NCBI GenBank assembly: GCA_023935145.1
Contig: CM043704.1
Coordinates: 98,388,873-98,452,872, forward strand
Direction of reading: 5' to 3'
DNA from: Bretschneidera sinensis
Lineage: Eukaryota; Streptophyta; Magnoliopsida; Brassicales; Akaniaceae
Length of the DNA stretch: 64,000 nt
The position numbers and the translations under genes are program-made. Below the pieces are notes generated by a model. The model saw nothing but the letters and a program-made list of their open reading frames with translations, was not told the origin of the DNA and did no database searches. Positions 47,225-59,265 of this stretch are shown in pieces (position 1 is the stretch's first letter; every line of letters starts with the position of its first letter).

Positions 47225-48994
47225 TTTCAAGATGATCCTCACTGTTGGTCTTCCATTGCTTGATATTATTTTGAGTTATTTACTGTTGGTAATATTTCAC
47301 GAAGGAGTTCTTCGATCAAGCCCACCATTTTTTCTCAATTAAAGTTGAAATTAGAATGATCTGATTACATAGATCGTGGGATTCCAATTCTGTGTTAATA
47401 TTTGGAAAACCAAACAGCTCCATGTATGAGGACATCATATTTAATGCATGTCCCTTGATGCATGTATATCTGTAAGATAAACTTAATACTACTACTCAAT
47501 TTATTGAACCCTTTTTAAAAAAAAAAGATTAAGCTAATAGTTTTACCATGATGACGTGTCCCATGCTCTGCTTCAATTTTTTATTTATTTTTTATCATGG
47601 GAATCTCAAACTCTTCCACTTGAGTTATTGCAGTAAAGATAAACCTGATAATATCAAGTCACATAATTAAGTGTTCCTCATATTAAAACAGTGCAAAATT
47701 ACAACATACAAGATATCGACAATTTAATAAATATTATCATCACGTATATTTAATCAATATTGACCATTGTGATATTCTATTATGATGTATAATTTTGAAA
47801 AAAAATGATATCATGAATCGAATCTAGAACATGCCCTCACAAATTAAAAAGGAGGTATGAGAACGATCATTTCTACCCAATTAGCAAGTACCTAAACCGC
47901 ATATAATATGAACTCGCATATGCATGTAAAGTTTAACATACTAATTGTTGCAGTTCATTTAAACATTCATTTTTTTCCTCAAAAAATTTGTAAATGTGCT
48001 GCTATAAAGTTTCCATTTAAGTATTTGAAATATGAAAGTTTATTTTTGACCAATGTTAAAGATCATCACGGTCTAAATCTTTATCATTGAAAGTTAAAAT
48101 TTCACATGTAAAACCATATAGTTCTACAAAAATGTGACGGCACCATATTGAAATTGGGTAAAACCAAGAGATGGCATTTCAAACTTTGCGTCTCAATAAA
48201 TAGTATGCTTCAATATTCATATTACCTACGAACCAGAACATTAAGAAAACTCTTCAATGTATATAGACAAAAACTCTTCAATGTATGTATATAGACAAAG
48301 CAATCTTGTTACCAATTGTCATGATTTAATCTGAGATTTTATCATTCATGTTATAAGCTGTCTATTATGCAAGAAACCAAATAAAACATTCACTAACTCA
48401 CCAAATATAAATTGTCTTAATGACATTGCAACTTTATATACCCCATCCCTAGATTTCATCATATCATGTGTTAAAAACATTGCTATATATGGAATTGATT
48501 TGATCACACATCTTTGTAATGAAGTTTTTAATTACTTTTGCATCTAAAACTCTATATAAAGCAAAGGTTGATTGGTGAAAAAAGACACACAAATCATTAG
48601 CCTAGCGTTTGACTTGTGTATGATTAATGAAGTATGTTAATATGTTATTATATTTGTCGATTAAAAGAAAAATCTATATAAATAATGATGCTAGATGAAA
48701 GAAATTATATGATAAAATAAAATATAACAAGTGTTATAAATGTATAATGTGGTGGGTCTTGGAAAAGAAGTGTGAGATGTCTGAAGTTCAACTATTTAAC
48801 ACCTCACTAGTCTCACTTTCTACCATGTTATTTACATAAAAATATATTTGAAGTGGGACGAAAAGAGGAAAGAAGTAAGAATCCAACTATTTGTGAAAAG
48901 AAAAAACAGTGGTTGAGCATATGGACAAAAAGCTAGCTAATCAATTTTTTTATAAAGAAAGTTGAGCCTAGGTCATAGACTAGAAGTGCCCAGG
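47225..48994 (+). pseudogene. Ghost MADS unit: flanks present, gene body deleted
   Basis: The 5' flank runs as in the other units: gatgatcctcactgttgg at the start, the conserved block from about 48345, and a TATATAAA box near 48552. It stops in the leader about 30 bases before where the ATG should be (cacacaaatc, ending near 48596). The next bases, attagcctagcgtttgactt, belong to the 3' flank about 770 bases beyond a normal stop codon. Compared with unit 4, about 1.66 kb including the entire coding sequence is missing. Only 'tc' is shared at the two edges, so the break looks like end joining. The remainder runs to 48994, where a gag-only element is inserted. Confidence 0.85.
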
Positions 48995-50359
48995 TGTCAC
49001 AGTACGCACCATTTTACATGGTTACTACCCGTGAATTGGCTTTTGAATGGGTTGTGTGTGGATCTGTGTGTCAGTTGCGTGCTAGTGTGGCATAGTGACA
49101 ATTTCATAATTATGTGGTTTATACTCTGGAATTTAATAGGGAATTTTGGAGAGTGTCTAGAAGATGCGTTCAGGGATATGATATGCTCAGATTTGGCAGA
49201 TTATGGAAAATGGATTTAAAAGGATTACAACGACTCAAGTGTGAGGTATGTTTCCTTATGGTAATGCTCAGAATGACTTAAGACTCTATAAGGGGACAAT
49301 GTGTCAGGCTCTCCACCACCCTCGGTGTACACACATGGACCATGATGGGCATGGATTAAACTATATGTGGGCACTAAGTGAGCCTCCCAATGAAACTTAG
49401 GGTGTGGGTTTCGGGCCACCATATGGTGACTCAATCCTCTACGAAGCGAGGAGCTTTATGGATAATATAGGTGGCTTATATTCAATATATTGCGCTCTTC
49501 TCCCGTGCTTAAGGCTTTGACCTTACAGTCGTTATCATGTGGGCTATCAGATATATCTTGACACTATGTGTGCAAGCAATGCACAATTCTGTTATGGTAT
49601 TGAGACACACATGGAGGTATCATCGGTTATGTTGTGGGCTATTATCTGTGTGTTTAGCATAATAATGGGAAGCAATATGCATTGATGGTTGATCTGTACA
49701 TCAACTATCTTATTGGACTTATAACCTCTGTGCATGTAGTCAGGTTTGAAAGTTGGTTATAAGAAGGTTGATTTATGGACGGTATACTCTTAATAAGGAT
49801 GGTGGACTATCATCCATGCATTTAGCACAAGTACAGAGAGAATTGTTCATTAGTGAACAACAGTTTAGTGCCAAGCACAATGAGGGGCGACATTGTGCGC
49901 CTTTAGTGGGTAAACAGTGTACAATGGATTGTAGGTCATTGAGCTAAGAATTGACACAATTAATAACTCTGTGACATTTCTAGGATTTCTTGGGGTTCCA
50001 ATGAGACTTTATTTATGTGATCTTAATCGGATAAGTGTTCTTCATTGGAGTATAAAGGCATGAGGGCTGATGAGGACCATTAGTATGTGTTTGTGGCTAT
50101 TCAGGTTACTCGGATGTTTCAGGGTGGTTCAAGAGCGATGTGATAACTTATCGAAAAATGTTAAGTGTCTTGCGAGTTTCATGACATTGTAAGTTTGAGT
50201 TTTAGAGAAAGTATGTTGAGTTATGTGGCTTAAGAAATGTTATCTTATGAATTCTTGAAAGTGAAAACCCAAGGTGAAAAAAAGGTTGGCTAGAACTTGG
50301 AGAAGTTTTAATACTGCATGATCATCTAGATTTAGGGCAAATCTAGCGGACCATGACAG
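48995..50359 (+). repeat. 5' LTR of the gag-only element
   Basis: It starts tgtcacagtacg and ends gaccatgaca. It matches 53101-54471 along its whole length with many substitutions. Confidence 0.9.
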
Positions 50360-50360
50360 T

Positions 50361-50380
50361 TGGTATCAGAGCATGGTTCG
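50361..50380 (+). other. Primer-binding site of the gag-only element
   Basis: TTGGTATCAGAGCATGGTTC follows the LTR by one base. It matches the initiator-Met tRNA-type primer site over an unusually long stretch. Confidence 0.9.
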
Positions 50381-50404
50381 GTTATCTAGAATAGCTCAAC
50401 CATT

Positions 50405-51040
50405 GTGTTTACGCGTAACATTGATGACTTCCAACAATTGGGAGAGTTAGAACTAAAGATGAGCATCCTTGAAACTCTAGTGTCAAACTTGAGATCATTT
50501 GATGGGAGGTTAATAGAGCTTGAGACCTCACAAAAGGAAATTTCTAATGCAGTGAATGCCCTCACTGATGATGTGAAAGAGACAGTGGACACCCTTCGCA
50601 ATGAGATTGAGAAACTAAATAAAAAAGTCAACTTATTGATGAGAGCGGTGGGCAACAATGGAACTGGAACCTTAGATAGAGGAAAGGTGAAGATCCTCGA
50701 GCTCCACCGATATGAAGGTGCTCGAGATGCGAAGGCCTTAGAACATTTTCTTTTCGATTTGGAGCAGTACTTTCGATCTATTCGTATAGCCTCTGAGGAG
50801 GAAAAAGTGTCCATAACGGTGATGTTTTTGTTAGGTGATGCCAAACTATGGTGGCTTGGCAAATATGATGACATCCAAAATAATAAGTGCACCATCTACA
50901 CTTGGGATAACTTGAAGCAGGAGTTAAAGAACCAGTCATTTCTAAAAAATGTTGAGTACTTGGCTCGCTGCAATCTTAGAGAGTTGAGGTAATCAGGAAA
51001 TGTCTAAGACTATGTGAAGAGGCTTCGATTAATTAGTGGG
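50405..51040 (+). pseudogene. gag fragment of the gag-only element
   Basis: The open frame runs to TAA 50990-50992. The N-terminal half is a coiled-coil (LETSQKEISNAVNALTDDV, RNEIEKLNKKVNLLMRAV). The second half is a retrotransposon gag domain (GARDAKALEHFLFDLEQYF, EEKVSITVMFLLGDAKLWW). Homology continues past the stop (DYVKRLRLISGL near 51010). No ATG fits the N-terminus well; the first is near 50459. There is no zinc knuckle and no protease after it. The product would be a capsid-like protein in the family. Confidence 0.8.
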
Positions 51041-51230
51041 TTGTGACTTCTTGAGCATCTCAGTCTTCTTGAGCAAGATTGAAGTATTGGTTATTAGCTT
51101 TGCGATATGCATGAGCCGGTAGGATTCAGTATGACAACACTTGAATGGAGGCACATTGTGGCCTTATCATTAGTTTGAATGGTGGCTTGATATTGTGATC
51201 TTAACTAGTGGACCAACGTAACCAAAAGGC

Positions 51231-51490
51231 ATTCGTATGGTTACTAGCTTTGGAGAGCAGACCCTTATGGAACATGTATGGGCATGTTTCATGAGGGAGA
51301 TGTCAAGTGTGGGCTACTGTGTTTTTCTGAGAGGGCAGATTTGCTCATGTCACTTGGTTACTAAAATACATTTGTATGGTTACTAGCTTTGGAGAGCATG
51401 CCCTTGTGAAACATGTATGGACATGTTTTATGAAGGGGCTTTCAAGCATAGGCTGGTGTGTTTGCTTGAGAGGGTGGAGTTGGATATGAG
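51231..51490 (+). repeat. Direct duplication, 139-base offset
   Basis: The phrase tggttactagctttggagag occurs at about 51237 and again 139 bases later. The similarity continues through catgtatgg, catgtttt, agagggt and related words, about 120 bases in all. It lies in the non-coding interior of the gag-only element. Confidence 0.75.
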
Positions 51491-52396
51491 AGTTAGTTAG
51501 TAAGCATATTGATTATGTGTTTATGTGGGTACTGCGAGGTGTGATAATTATTTCGGTTGTGATTAGATTTGACATTTGGTTCAGTGTCAGCTTTGAGGAC
51601 TCCGACCAAGAGTGTTGGTTTGGTTCTTTCGATTTTGGGTTAATGTTTTGCTTTGTGAGGCATTGAAGGCCCATGTTCGATCGCAGTGTTGTGGCATATA
51701 GATTGATGGCTTCCTTGTGAGGGAAAAAGGTTTCCATCTTGAGAGAGGAAATAGATTTCCCTAACTAAGGGTTGAATTTAAAGTGAACAAGTGGGATGAA
51801 CCCATGGTGTAAAAAAATGACACATATGAGCTTGAGTTTTAAGTAAAGTCACTTGGTAATAAAAGGGTTTCCTTTGGTATAGTGTTACCCTAAAATGTGA
51901 GTTTGAGTGGGAGAGTCCCTCAAAACTAAACTTAATGTTCGTTATGGTGTTCTTCAAGAGTGGAGACACTTTGAGTTTCATTTGGACTAAAGAAAGATGT
52001 CATCAAAGGACGGATGGCTTACGAGCCACACCTTGCGATGTGCAATTCTTCTTACATCCTAGTGTGACCTAAGGGTAGGTACATTTCGAAAATTTGATTA
52101 TATAAGAGTAGGGGTGCAGCTAATGGGTGGTTGGCTGGTAAGCCACACCCGGAGGGGTGCATCCTTGCTTGCATCTTTGTGTTGCCTAAGAGTAGGCATA
52201 CGTGCAACAAAGTTTGAGTTTTTGATTGGGAACACATTTTGAACCTTGAATGGAAACTTCGTTGAGCAGTTTGGATTTTAGTAATGGCTTAGTAGAGCTT
52301 GAGTTGGGGTAAGCCATGTGGCTGGAACCCAATAATTTGTCTTATTAAGTGCACCCATAAGACATCTCAAGTCCCAACAGGAGGGATCATGAGTTT

Positions 52397-52665
52397 GGTG
52401 GGCATTAGGGTCTCGCCCAGGGGGGTGCACCTAAGATAAGTGATGCCACAAGCATGTGGTTGGCATGAGAGCTTCGCCCAGAAGGGTGCACCTAAGATAA
52501 GTGGTGCTACAAGCGTGTGGTTGGCATGAAGGCCTCGCTTAGAGGGGTGTACCCAAGATAAGTGGTGCCACAAACATGTGGTTAGCGTGAGTGCCTCACC
52601 CAGAGGGGCACTTCCAAGTGAAGTGGTGCCACAAGAGTGTGGTTGGCATAAGTGCTCAGCTCATA
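52397..52665 (+). repeat. 61-bp tandem repeat, about 4.4 copies
   Basis: Copies begin ggt(t/g)ggcat at 52397, 52458, 52519, 52580 and 52641. Each holds cgccc-gagggGTGCACC, taagataagtggtgc and acaag-gtgtggtt. A related word (ggggtgca near 52110 and 52155) lies upstream. It is in the interior of the gag-only element. Confidence 0.85.
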
Positions 52666-53087
52666 GGATTGAACCCAAAGGGATAAGAGTGTTGCGGGAT
52701 AGGGCATATCACTTGAGGTAAGTTAAAGGGTTACCTCGTGGTGTGGCGAAAAAGGTCGCACACCTCGTTACGAATCAAGTTTCAATTTTGAGGTATGATG
52801 AAAGGTCATCATTGGGTAATCAATATAGTGTTTTAGTTTGCTTATGTTAAGTCTGCTTGAGCTCATATGCTTCTAAGGGCAAAGAGCGGATTCGAGCTTG
52901 AGTAAGGTGGAAGCAGAAGTGTGAGTGTACATCTTCGATCAAGTCCATAGATATTGGTGAATGACTAGTGAGTCCTTAGATCGGCATGTGTGGTGCTCCA
53001 TGGATCATGGGAAGATGTCACAAAGCTTTCTGTTGACACTTAGCTCTAGTTCTTATGTTGCGCATCAATGAGGGCATCGAAAAAATA

Positions 53088-53100
53088 AAGTGGGGGAGAA
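53088..53100 (+). other. Polypurine tract of the gag-only element
   Basis: AAGTGGGGGAGAA ends directly at the 3' LTR (53101). It is the expected primer for plus-strand DNA synthesis. Confidence 0.8.
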
Positions 53101-54471
53101 TGTCATGGTACACATCATTTGACATGGTTTCTACCCGTGAATTGGCCTTTGAATGGGTTGTGCGTTGATCTGTGTGTCAATTGTGTGCTAGTGTGGCATA
53201 GTGGTAATTTCGTAATTATGTGGTTTATACTTCAGAAATTAATAGATAATTTTGGAGAGTGTCTAGAAGATGTGCTTAAGGATATAGTATGCTCAAATTC
53301 AGTAGATTATGGAAAATAGATTTATTAAAAGATTTTGACGACTCAAGTGTAAGGTATGTTTCCTTCTGGTACTGATTAGAATGACTTAAGACTCTATAGG
53401 GGGATAGTGTGTCAGGCTCTCCACCACCTCCAGTGTACACACATTAACCATCATTGGCATGGTTTGAGCTATGTGTGGGCACTATGTGAGCCTCCCAACG
53501 AAACTTGAGGTGCGGATTTGGGGCCACCATAGGGTGACTCAATCCTCTATGAAGTGGGGAGTTTTGTGGATAGTATAGGTGGCTCGTATGCATTATATTG
53601 CACTCTTCTCCCGTGCTTGAGGCTTTAACCTTACAGTCGTTATCATGTGGGCTACCAGATATATCTTGACACTATGTGTGCAAGCAGTGTGCAGTTCTGT
53701 TGTGGCAATGAAACACTCGTGGAGGTATCATTGGTTATGTTGTGGGCTATTATCTATGTGTTTAGCGTAATGATGGGAGGCATTATGCATTGATGGTTGA
53801 GTTGTGCATCGACTATCTTTGGTTGGACTTGTAGCATGTATGTGTGCAGTCAAGTTTGAGAGTTGGCTATAGGAAGCTGGATTTATGGGCAGTATGCTCT
53901 CAGTTAGGATGGTGGATTATCATCCATATGTCTAGCATCAGTACAGAGGGAATAGTGCATCAGTAGACGAACAACGGTTCAGTGCCAAGCACATTGAAGG
54001 GCAACATTGTACGTCTTTAGTGGGCAAACAGTATATGATAGATTGCAGGTCATTGAGCTAAGAATTTACACAGATGATAACTCTGTGGCATGTCTAGGAT
54101 GTCTTGGGGTACCAATGAGACTTTACTCGTGTGCTCTTAATCAGGTAAGTGTTCCTCATTAGAGTCAAAAGGCATGAGGGCTAATAAGGACTATTAGCAT
54201 GTATTCATGGCTATTTAGGTCGCTGGGATGTTTCAGGGTGGTTCAAGAGCATTGCGATAACCTCTTAGATAATGTTAAGTGTCTTTTGAGTTTCATGACA
54301 TTGTAGGTTTAAGTTTAAGAGAAAGTATGTTTAGTTATGTGGCTTCAAAAATGTTGTCTTTTGAATTTTTGAAAGTGAAAACTCAAGGTGAAGAAAGACT
54401 GACTAGAACTTGAAGAAGTTTCAGCGCTGCATGATCATCTGGATTTAGGGCAAATCTGGTGAACCGTGACA
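53101..54471 (+). repeat. 3' LTR of the gag-only element
   Basis: It starts tgtcatggtaca and ends accgtgaca, 1371 bases. It is the counterpart of 48995-50359. Confidence 0.9.
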
Positions 54472-54476
54472 CTAGG

Positions 54477-55990
54477 TAGAGGCTTCACCTCTACATATTA
54501 GGATGCTAAATGCAAAGTGCACAATCTCTTAACATGAACTCGAACTTAAGGATATTATTGATTAAGAGGTTTCAAGATGATCCTTATTATTGGTCTTCCA
54601 TTACTTGATATTGTTTTGAGTGATTTACAGTTGTTGGGACTGGCAATTTTTCACGAAGGAGGTCTTTGATCAACGCCACCATTTCTCCAAAATTAAAGCA
54701 GAAATTAGAATGATCTGATTACATAGATCATAGGATTCCAATTATGTGTCAATTTTTGGAAAACCAAACGGCTCTATATTTAGGGACATCATATTTAATG
54801 CATGTCACGTGATGCGTGTATATCCGTAAGATAGACTTAATACTAGTATTCAATTTATTGAACACTTTTTTTTAAAAAAAGATTAAGCTAATAGTTTTAC
54901 CATGATGATGTGTCCTATGCCCTACTTTAAATTTTTTTGATCATGGTAATCCTAACCTCTTTCACTTGAGTTATTGTAGTAAAGATAAACCTGACAGTAT
55001 CAATTCACATAATTCATTGTTCCTCATATTAAAACAGTGCAAAATTACAACATATAAGATAAACACAATTTAATAAATATTAAAGTTATCTATATTTAAT
55101 CAAGATTAACCATTATGATATTCTATTATGATGTCTAATTTTTTTTAAAAAAAGATATCATGAATCGAATCTAGAACATGCCCTCAAAAATTAAAAAAAG
55201 AGGTATGAGCACGATCGTTTCTGTCCAATTGGCAAGTACCTAAACCGCATATAACATGAGCTTGCATATATCTACAAAGTTTAACATACCAATTGCTGCA
55301 GTTTCTTTAAACATGAAATTCTTTTCCTCAAAAAATCGGTAAATGTACTAGAATAAAGTTCCATTTAAGCATATGAAATATGAAAGTTTATTTTTGACCA
55401 ATTTTAAAGATCATCACGGTCTAAATCCTCAATCTTTATTATTGAAAGTTGGAATTTGACATGTAAAACCATAATTGTGCAAAAATGTTACGGTACCAGA
55501 TTGGAATTGGATAATACCAAGAGATTACACTTCAAATCTTTGCGTCTCGATAAATAGTATGCTTCAATATTTATATTACCTAAGAACCAGAACATTAAGA
55601 AAACTCTTCAATGAATATAGACAAAAACTCTTCAATGTATATATTTAGACAAGCAAAATTGTTACCAATTGTCATGATTTAGTCTGAGATTTTATCATTC
55701 ATGTTATAAGCTATCTATTATGCAAGAAACCAAATAAAAACTTCACCAACTCACCAGATATAAATTGTATTAATGACATTGCAACTTTATGTACCCCGTC
55801 CCTAGATTTCATCATATCCTGTGTTAACAACATAGCTATAAATGGAATTGATTTGAGCACACATCTTTGTAATGAAGTTTTCAATTACTTTCGCATCTCA
55901 AACTTTATATGAAGCAAAGGTTGTTTGATGAAAAAAGACACACAAATCTTCCCGTTCCAATCTATTTTTTTTTAACTCCTTTGCTTAGCC
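54477..55990. other. 5' flank of MADS copy 5
   Basis: The unit continues directly after the gag-only element (tagaggcttcacctc), then tttcaagatgatcc at about 54570 and the conserved block from about 55695. The TATA box is changed to ttatatgaag near 55906, unlike copies 3 and 4. No other gene is seen. Confidence 0.7.
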
Positions 55991-56601
55991 ATGCCTAAAA
56001 CAAAGGTGAAGCTCGAGTACATAACAAATAATTCTGTGAGAAGGTCTACCTTCAACAAAAGGAAGAAAGGCCTGATGAAAAAGGTTAGTGAAATTAGCAC
56101 CCTTTATGGTATAAATGCATGTGTTATCATTTACAGCCCATACGACACTCAACCTGCTGTTTGCCCTTCCCATTAAGGAGTCCATCGCGTGCTTGCTGAT
56201 TTTATGCAGGTTCTTGATATGGACAAAAAAATGTTGAACCAAGATAGTTTTCTCAGGAAAATGATCACCAAATCAACTCTTAAGCTCACTAAACAATAAA
56301 GGGACAATCGTGAGAATGAGCTGACTCAAGTTATGTTCCAGAGCCTTGTTGGGCGGGGCTTGGAACGCCTCAACATGATGGATTTGAATCATCTCGGTCA
56401 GTTGACCAATCAACACTTAAAGGAGGTTCTTAAGCAGAGAGAGTTGCTGATGAGAAATATGGCTTCTCCTCAAGTGGCTGTACAAGCAGCAGGAGCAGCA
56501 CCACCACCAAAAATGACAGAAACAGCACAACAACCATCACCAACATGGACAACAATAGCACTAACACCTCCAACATGGGTAGCACCTCAACCACCAAGGA
56601 A
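55991..56601 (+). pseudogene. MADS copy 5: AGL80-like pseudogene, cut by a retrotransposon
   Basis: The MADS domain is present (MPKTKVKLEYITNNSVRRST) with a start codon, but TAA at 56174-56176 ends the frame where sisters have Leu. Another TAA replaces Gln near 56297, and several codons are missing near 56225. The frame can be followed again at 56333-56590 (LVGRGLERLNMMDLNHLGQL, then the Pro-rich tail). About 240 bases of 3' coding sequence are deleted: ccacca joins directly to aggaaataat, which in the sisters lies after the stop codon. The Tekay-type element is then inserted in that aataat. The remaining 3' flank resumes at 62680. Confidence 0.9.
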
Positions 56602-56606
56602 ATAAT

Positions 56607-57966
56607 TGTAACGACCCATCCCGGGTTGGCCACTCCTGAGAAGGTGTTGTCACATTTTGAAATCCCAACCCGATACATATATGCAACAATACAAAAATAC
56701 ATCAACTGAAATTAAAAATTTCTTCCAATCCTGAACTCTTTTAAGAGAAGATACATCGTCATCCTCTTTCAGAAGCAATATATACATATAACAAAATGCG
56801 TGAAAAAATTTTGATTGCAAATTTTTTCTTTTTTCTTTCTTACAGTGTTTAAAGACTTGACCACGGGACTTACTTAAGGTAGTTACTCTGCTATTAGCTC
56901 TAAACTCTATCTGCACTGCCCACTGCCTGAAAATTTTAAACCATGAGGAGTGAGCTTCATAAGCTTAGTGAGTTAAATTTACTAGAAGTATTCGATTATA
57001 TACTTCCAGTCACATCTTATAATTCAATCTTTTCTAATTTACCAATATAAATCATCTATTTCTTTACAGGTAATTATTCAATCTTTCAAATAATCTTCCC
57101 ATATTGATACATTTATTATCTCATATAAATCAATAATAACATCCTATTATAATTTCAACCATTTATCAAGCTCATCTTAAATTAATCATCACTCATATCA
57201 ATTTTTCAATCATATATTTAATCATCTTGAGATTATCAATTTAACATCATTATTTACCTTGTTATGAGGTTCACAACATATAATCAATCCATCAAATAAT
57301 TTTTTTTGTCATATCATACTTTCATATTTCTTTCTCATCATATCTGTCTCTCTGTGAGACTCACTTGTCTATCAATAATTTCACGATCAATAATGATATT
57401 CTAGCATCTCAATCAATAATAATCAATATTTAAAACAAATGCAATGCACGAATTTAAATTATCTTTCTTTCTTTTTCATCAGATCATTTCATATTATCAT
57501 TTGGGATCGTTTTCCCACATGTTGAATGTTTCAGCAAGACTAGCTGCCTTCCTGGTCTTTTCGGCTAGACCGACTGCCTTCTTGATTCTTTTATTTTCAA
57601 CTAGATCGATTGCCTTCACGGTTCTTTTATTTTTAGCTAGACCGGCTACCTTCTCGGTTTTTTTTTATTTTCAGTTAGACCGACTACCTTCTCAGTTCTT
57701 TTATTTTTAGCTAGATCGACTGCCTTAACTGTTCTTTTATTTTCAGCTAGACCGAATGCCTTCCCAGTTATTTTATTTCATGCACATGAGCAATAATCTG
57801 AAAACAGAATACATTCAAGCATTTAATTTAGATATTCAACTCTTTCTAAAAATTATTGCTTTTATTATATTCATTAAATCATCTCCTCATATATCATATC
57901 CACTTTTCAATCATATTTTTCAGAAATTTCATAAAACTTCTCAGCATATTTTTCATTCATCCATCC
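56607..57966 (-). repeat. Partial 3' LTR of the deleted Tekay-type element
   Basis: It matches the first 1.2 kb of 60631-62679 and breaks off in a tattt shared with the RT end. It holds an expanded 36-bp minisatellite, so its matching part is longer than in the other LTR. Confidence 0.88.
57530..57780. repeat. 36-bp minisatellite in the LTR, about 7 copies
   Basis: Units like ctagaccgactgccttc, then ggttcttttatttt, recur at 57565, 57601, 57637, 57674, 57711 and 57747, every 36-37 bases. The other LTR (about 61556-61655) has only about three units, so the tract changed in number after insertion or during reverse transcription. Confidence 0.85.
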
Positions 57967-58753
57967 TATTTTTGCATACAATTTCTCTCTCCTCAGAATT
58001 TCCAACACTATCTCAAAATGTTGCCCATGCTCCTCTTCATTCTTGGAATATACTAGAATATCATCAATATATGTAATCACAAATCTATCCAAGAATGGTT
58101 TAAACACTTGATTCATTAGATCCATAAATGTTGCAGGAGCATTAGTTAACCCAAATAGCATTACAAGGAACTCATAATGGCCATAACGTGTCCTAAAAGC
58201 AGTCTTAGGCACGTCACCCTCATTTATCCTCAACTGATGATAACTCGATCTCAAGTCTATCTTAGAAAATACCCTAGCCCCCTGTAACTGCTCGAATAAA
58301 TCACCTATCCTAGGTAAAGGATATTTATTCTTGATGGTGATCTTATTCAACTGTCTATAATTAATACACAACCTCATCGTTCCATCGTTCTTCTTTACAA
58401 ACAACATATGGGCTCCCCAAGGTGATATACTAGGGTTGAATAAATTGTTTATCTAACAACTCCTGAAGCTAAACTTTCAATTCTCTCAACTCAGCTGGTG
58501 CCATTCTATAAGGTACTATAGATATGAGTGTTGATCCCGGAATCACCTCAATAGAAAACTCAATCTCCCTGTTGGGAGGCAAACTTGAAAACTCCTCAGG
58601 GAATACATCAGAAAAATCTTTCACTACTAAGATTTCTTTTAGCTTCCTAATCTTTTTTCTAGAATCCACCACATACGCCAAATACTCCTCACAACCCTTC
58701 TTACGTTCTCCCTGAAAATTAAACTCCTTTTGTCCTAATATCTTGAACACCAC
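57967..58753 (-). pseudogene. Reverse transcriptase fragment of the deleted Tekay-type element
   Basis: The longest open part is 58407-57907. It keeps [28 protein letters not shown] and YIDDILVYS, so the catalytic aspartates are present, unlike in the other Tekay-type copy. A frame break separates it from the upstream part (58753-58469, VKDFSDVFPEEFSSLPP). It runs into LTR sequence after KLYAK, where the enzyme is truncated. Confidence 0.88.
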
Positions 58754-58774
58754 ATTCTTCCTAAAAAAATATAC

Positions 58775-59068
58775 CTAAGTATGATATGCAGATAACCAAT
58801 TCATTCCCAAAATTAAATCAAAATCTATCATATTTAAAGGCAACAAAGCAACTTCAAACTCTCTACCAACCATACTAATCACACAACCCCGATAAATTGT
58901 CCTGATAATAACCCTATCCCCTGTGGGAACCTCAATAATAACAGCATGCATCAAAGGACTAACATAAGCATCAATAGATTTCATATACATACTGAATGCA
59001 AAAGAATGGGTTGCCCCATGATCAATCAATAATCTAGCAAGTTTATTAAGAATAAATACCATACCCAA
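58775..59068 (-). pseudogene. Protease fragment of the deleted Tekay-type element
   Basis: An aspartic protease of retrotransposon type: LLIDHGATHSFAFSMYMK carries the active-site Asp, and LLPLNMIDFDLILGMNWL closes the domain. The family role is cleavage of the gag-pol polyprotein. It is open over 97 codons but isolated by stops on both sides. Confidence 0.85.
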
Positions 59069-59265
59069 AACAATATCAAGAATGACATGTGCATTCTATT
59101 GGGTTAATGCATAGACTCTACTGTCTTTGGGCTGTAATTGACCATCGCGCCTTCTCTCAGTTATTGATCATCTGCCTCTGCCCCATATACTCCTTGATCC
59201 ACCATCTCTCTCCACTTGTTTTCTACCAACCCTCCATCACCTATCTCAACAGATTTCCCCGCTGG

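Larger units (their letters stand above)
48995..54471 (+). mobile_element. Gag-only (non-autonomous) Ty3-type LTR retrotransposon, 5.5 kb
   Basis: LTRs of about 1365 and 1371 bases begin TGTCA and end TGACA. The flanking 5-bp duplication is CCAGG (48990-48994) and CTAGG (54472-54476). A good initiator-Met primer-binding site and polypurine tract are present. The 2.7-kb interior has a gag fragment and then about 2 kb without recognisable protease, RT or integrase, but with two families of direct repeats. The LTRs differ noticeably (roughly one in eight to ten bases where sampled), so it is older than the Tat-type element. It would depend on enzymes from another element. Confidence 0.88.

Noticed and set aside
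49225..49434. ORFs within the LTRs of the gag-only element
   Set aside because: Their counterparts in the other LTR are not open, so there is no sign of coding.
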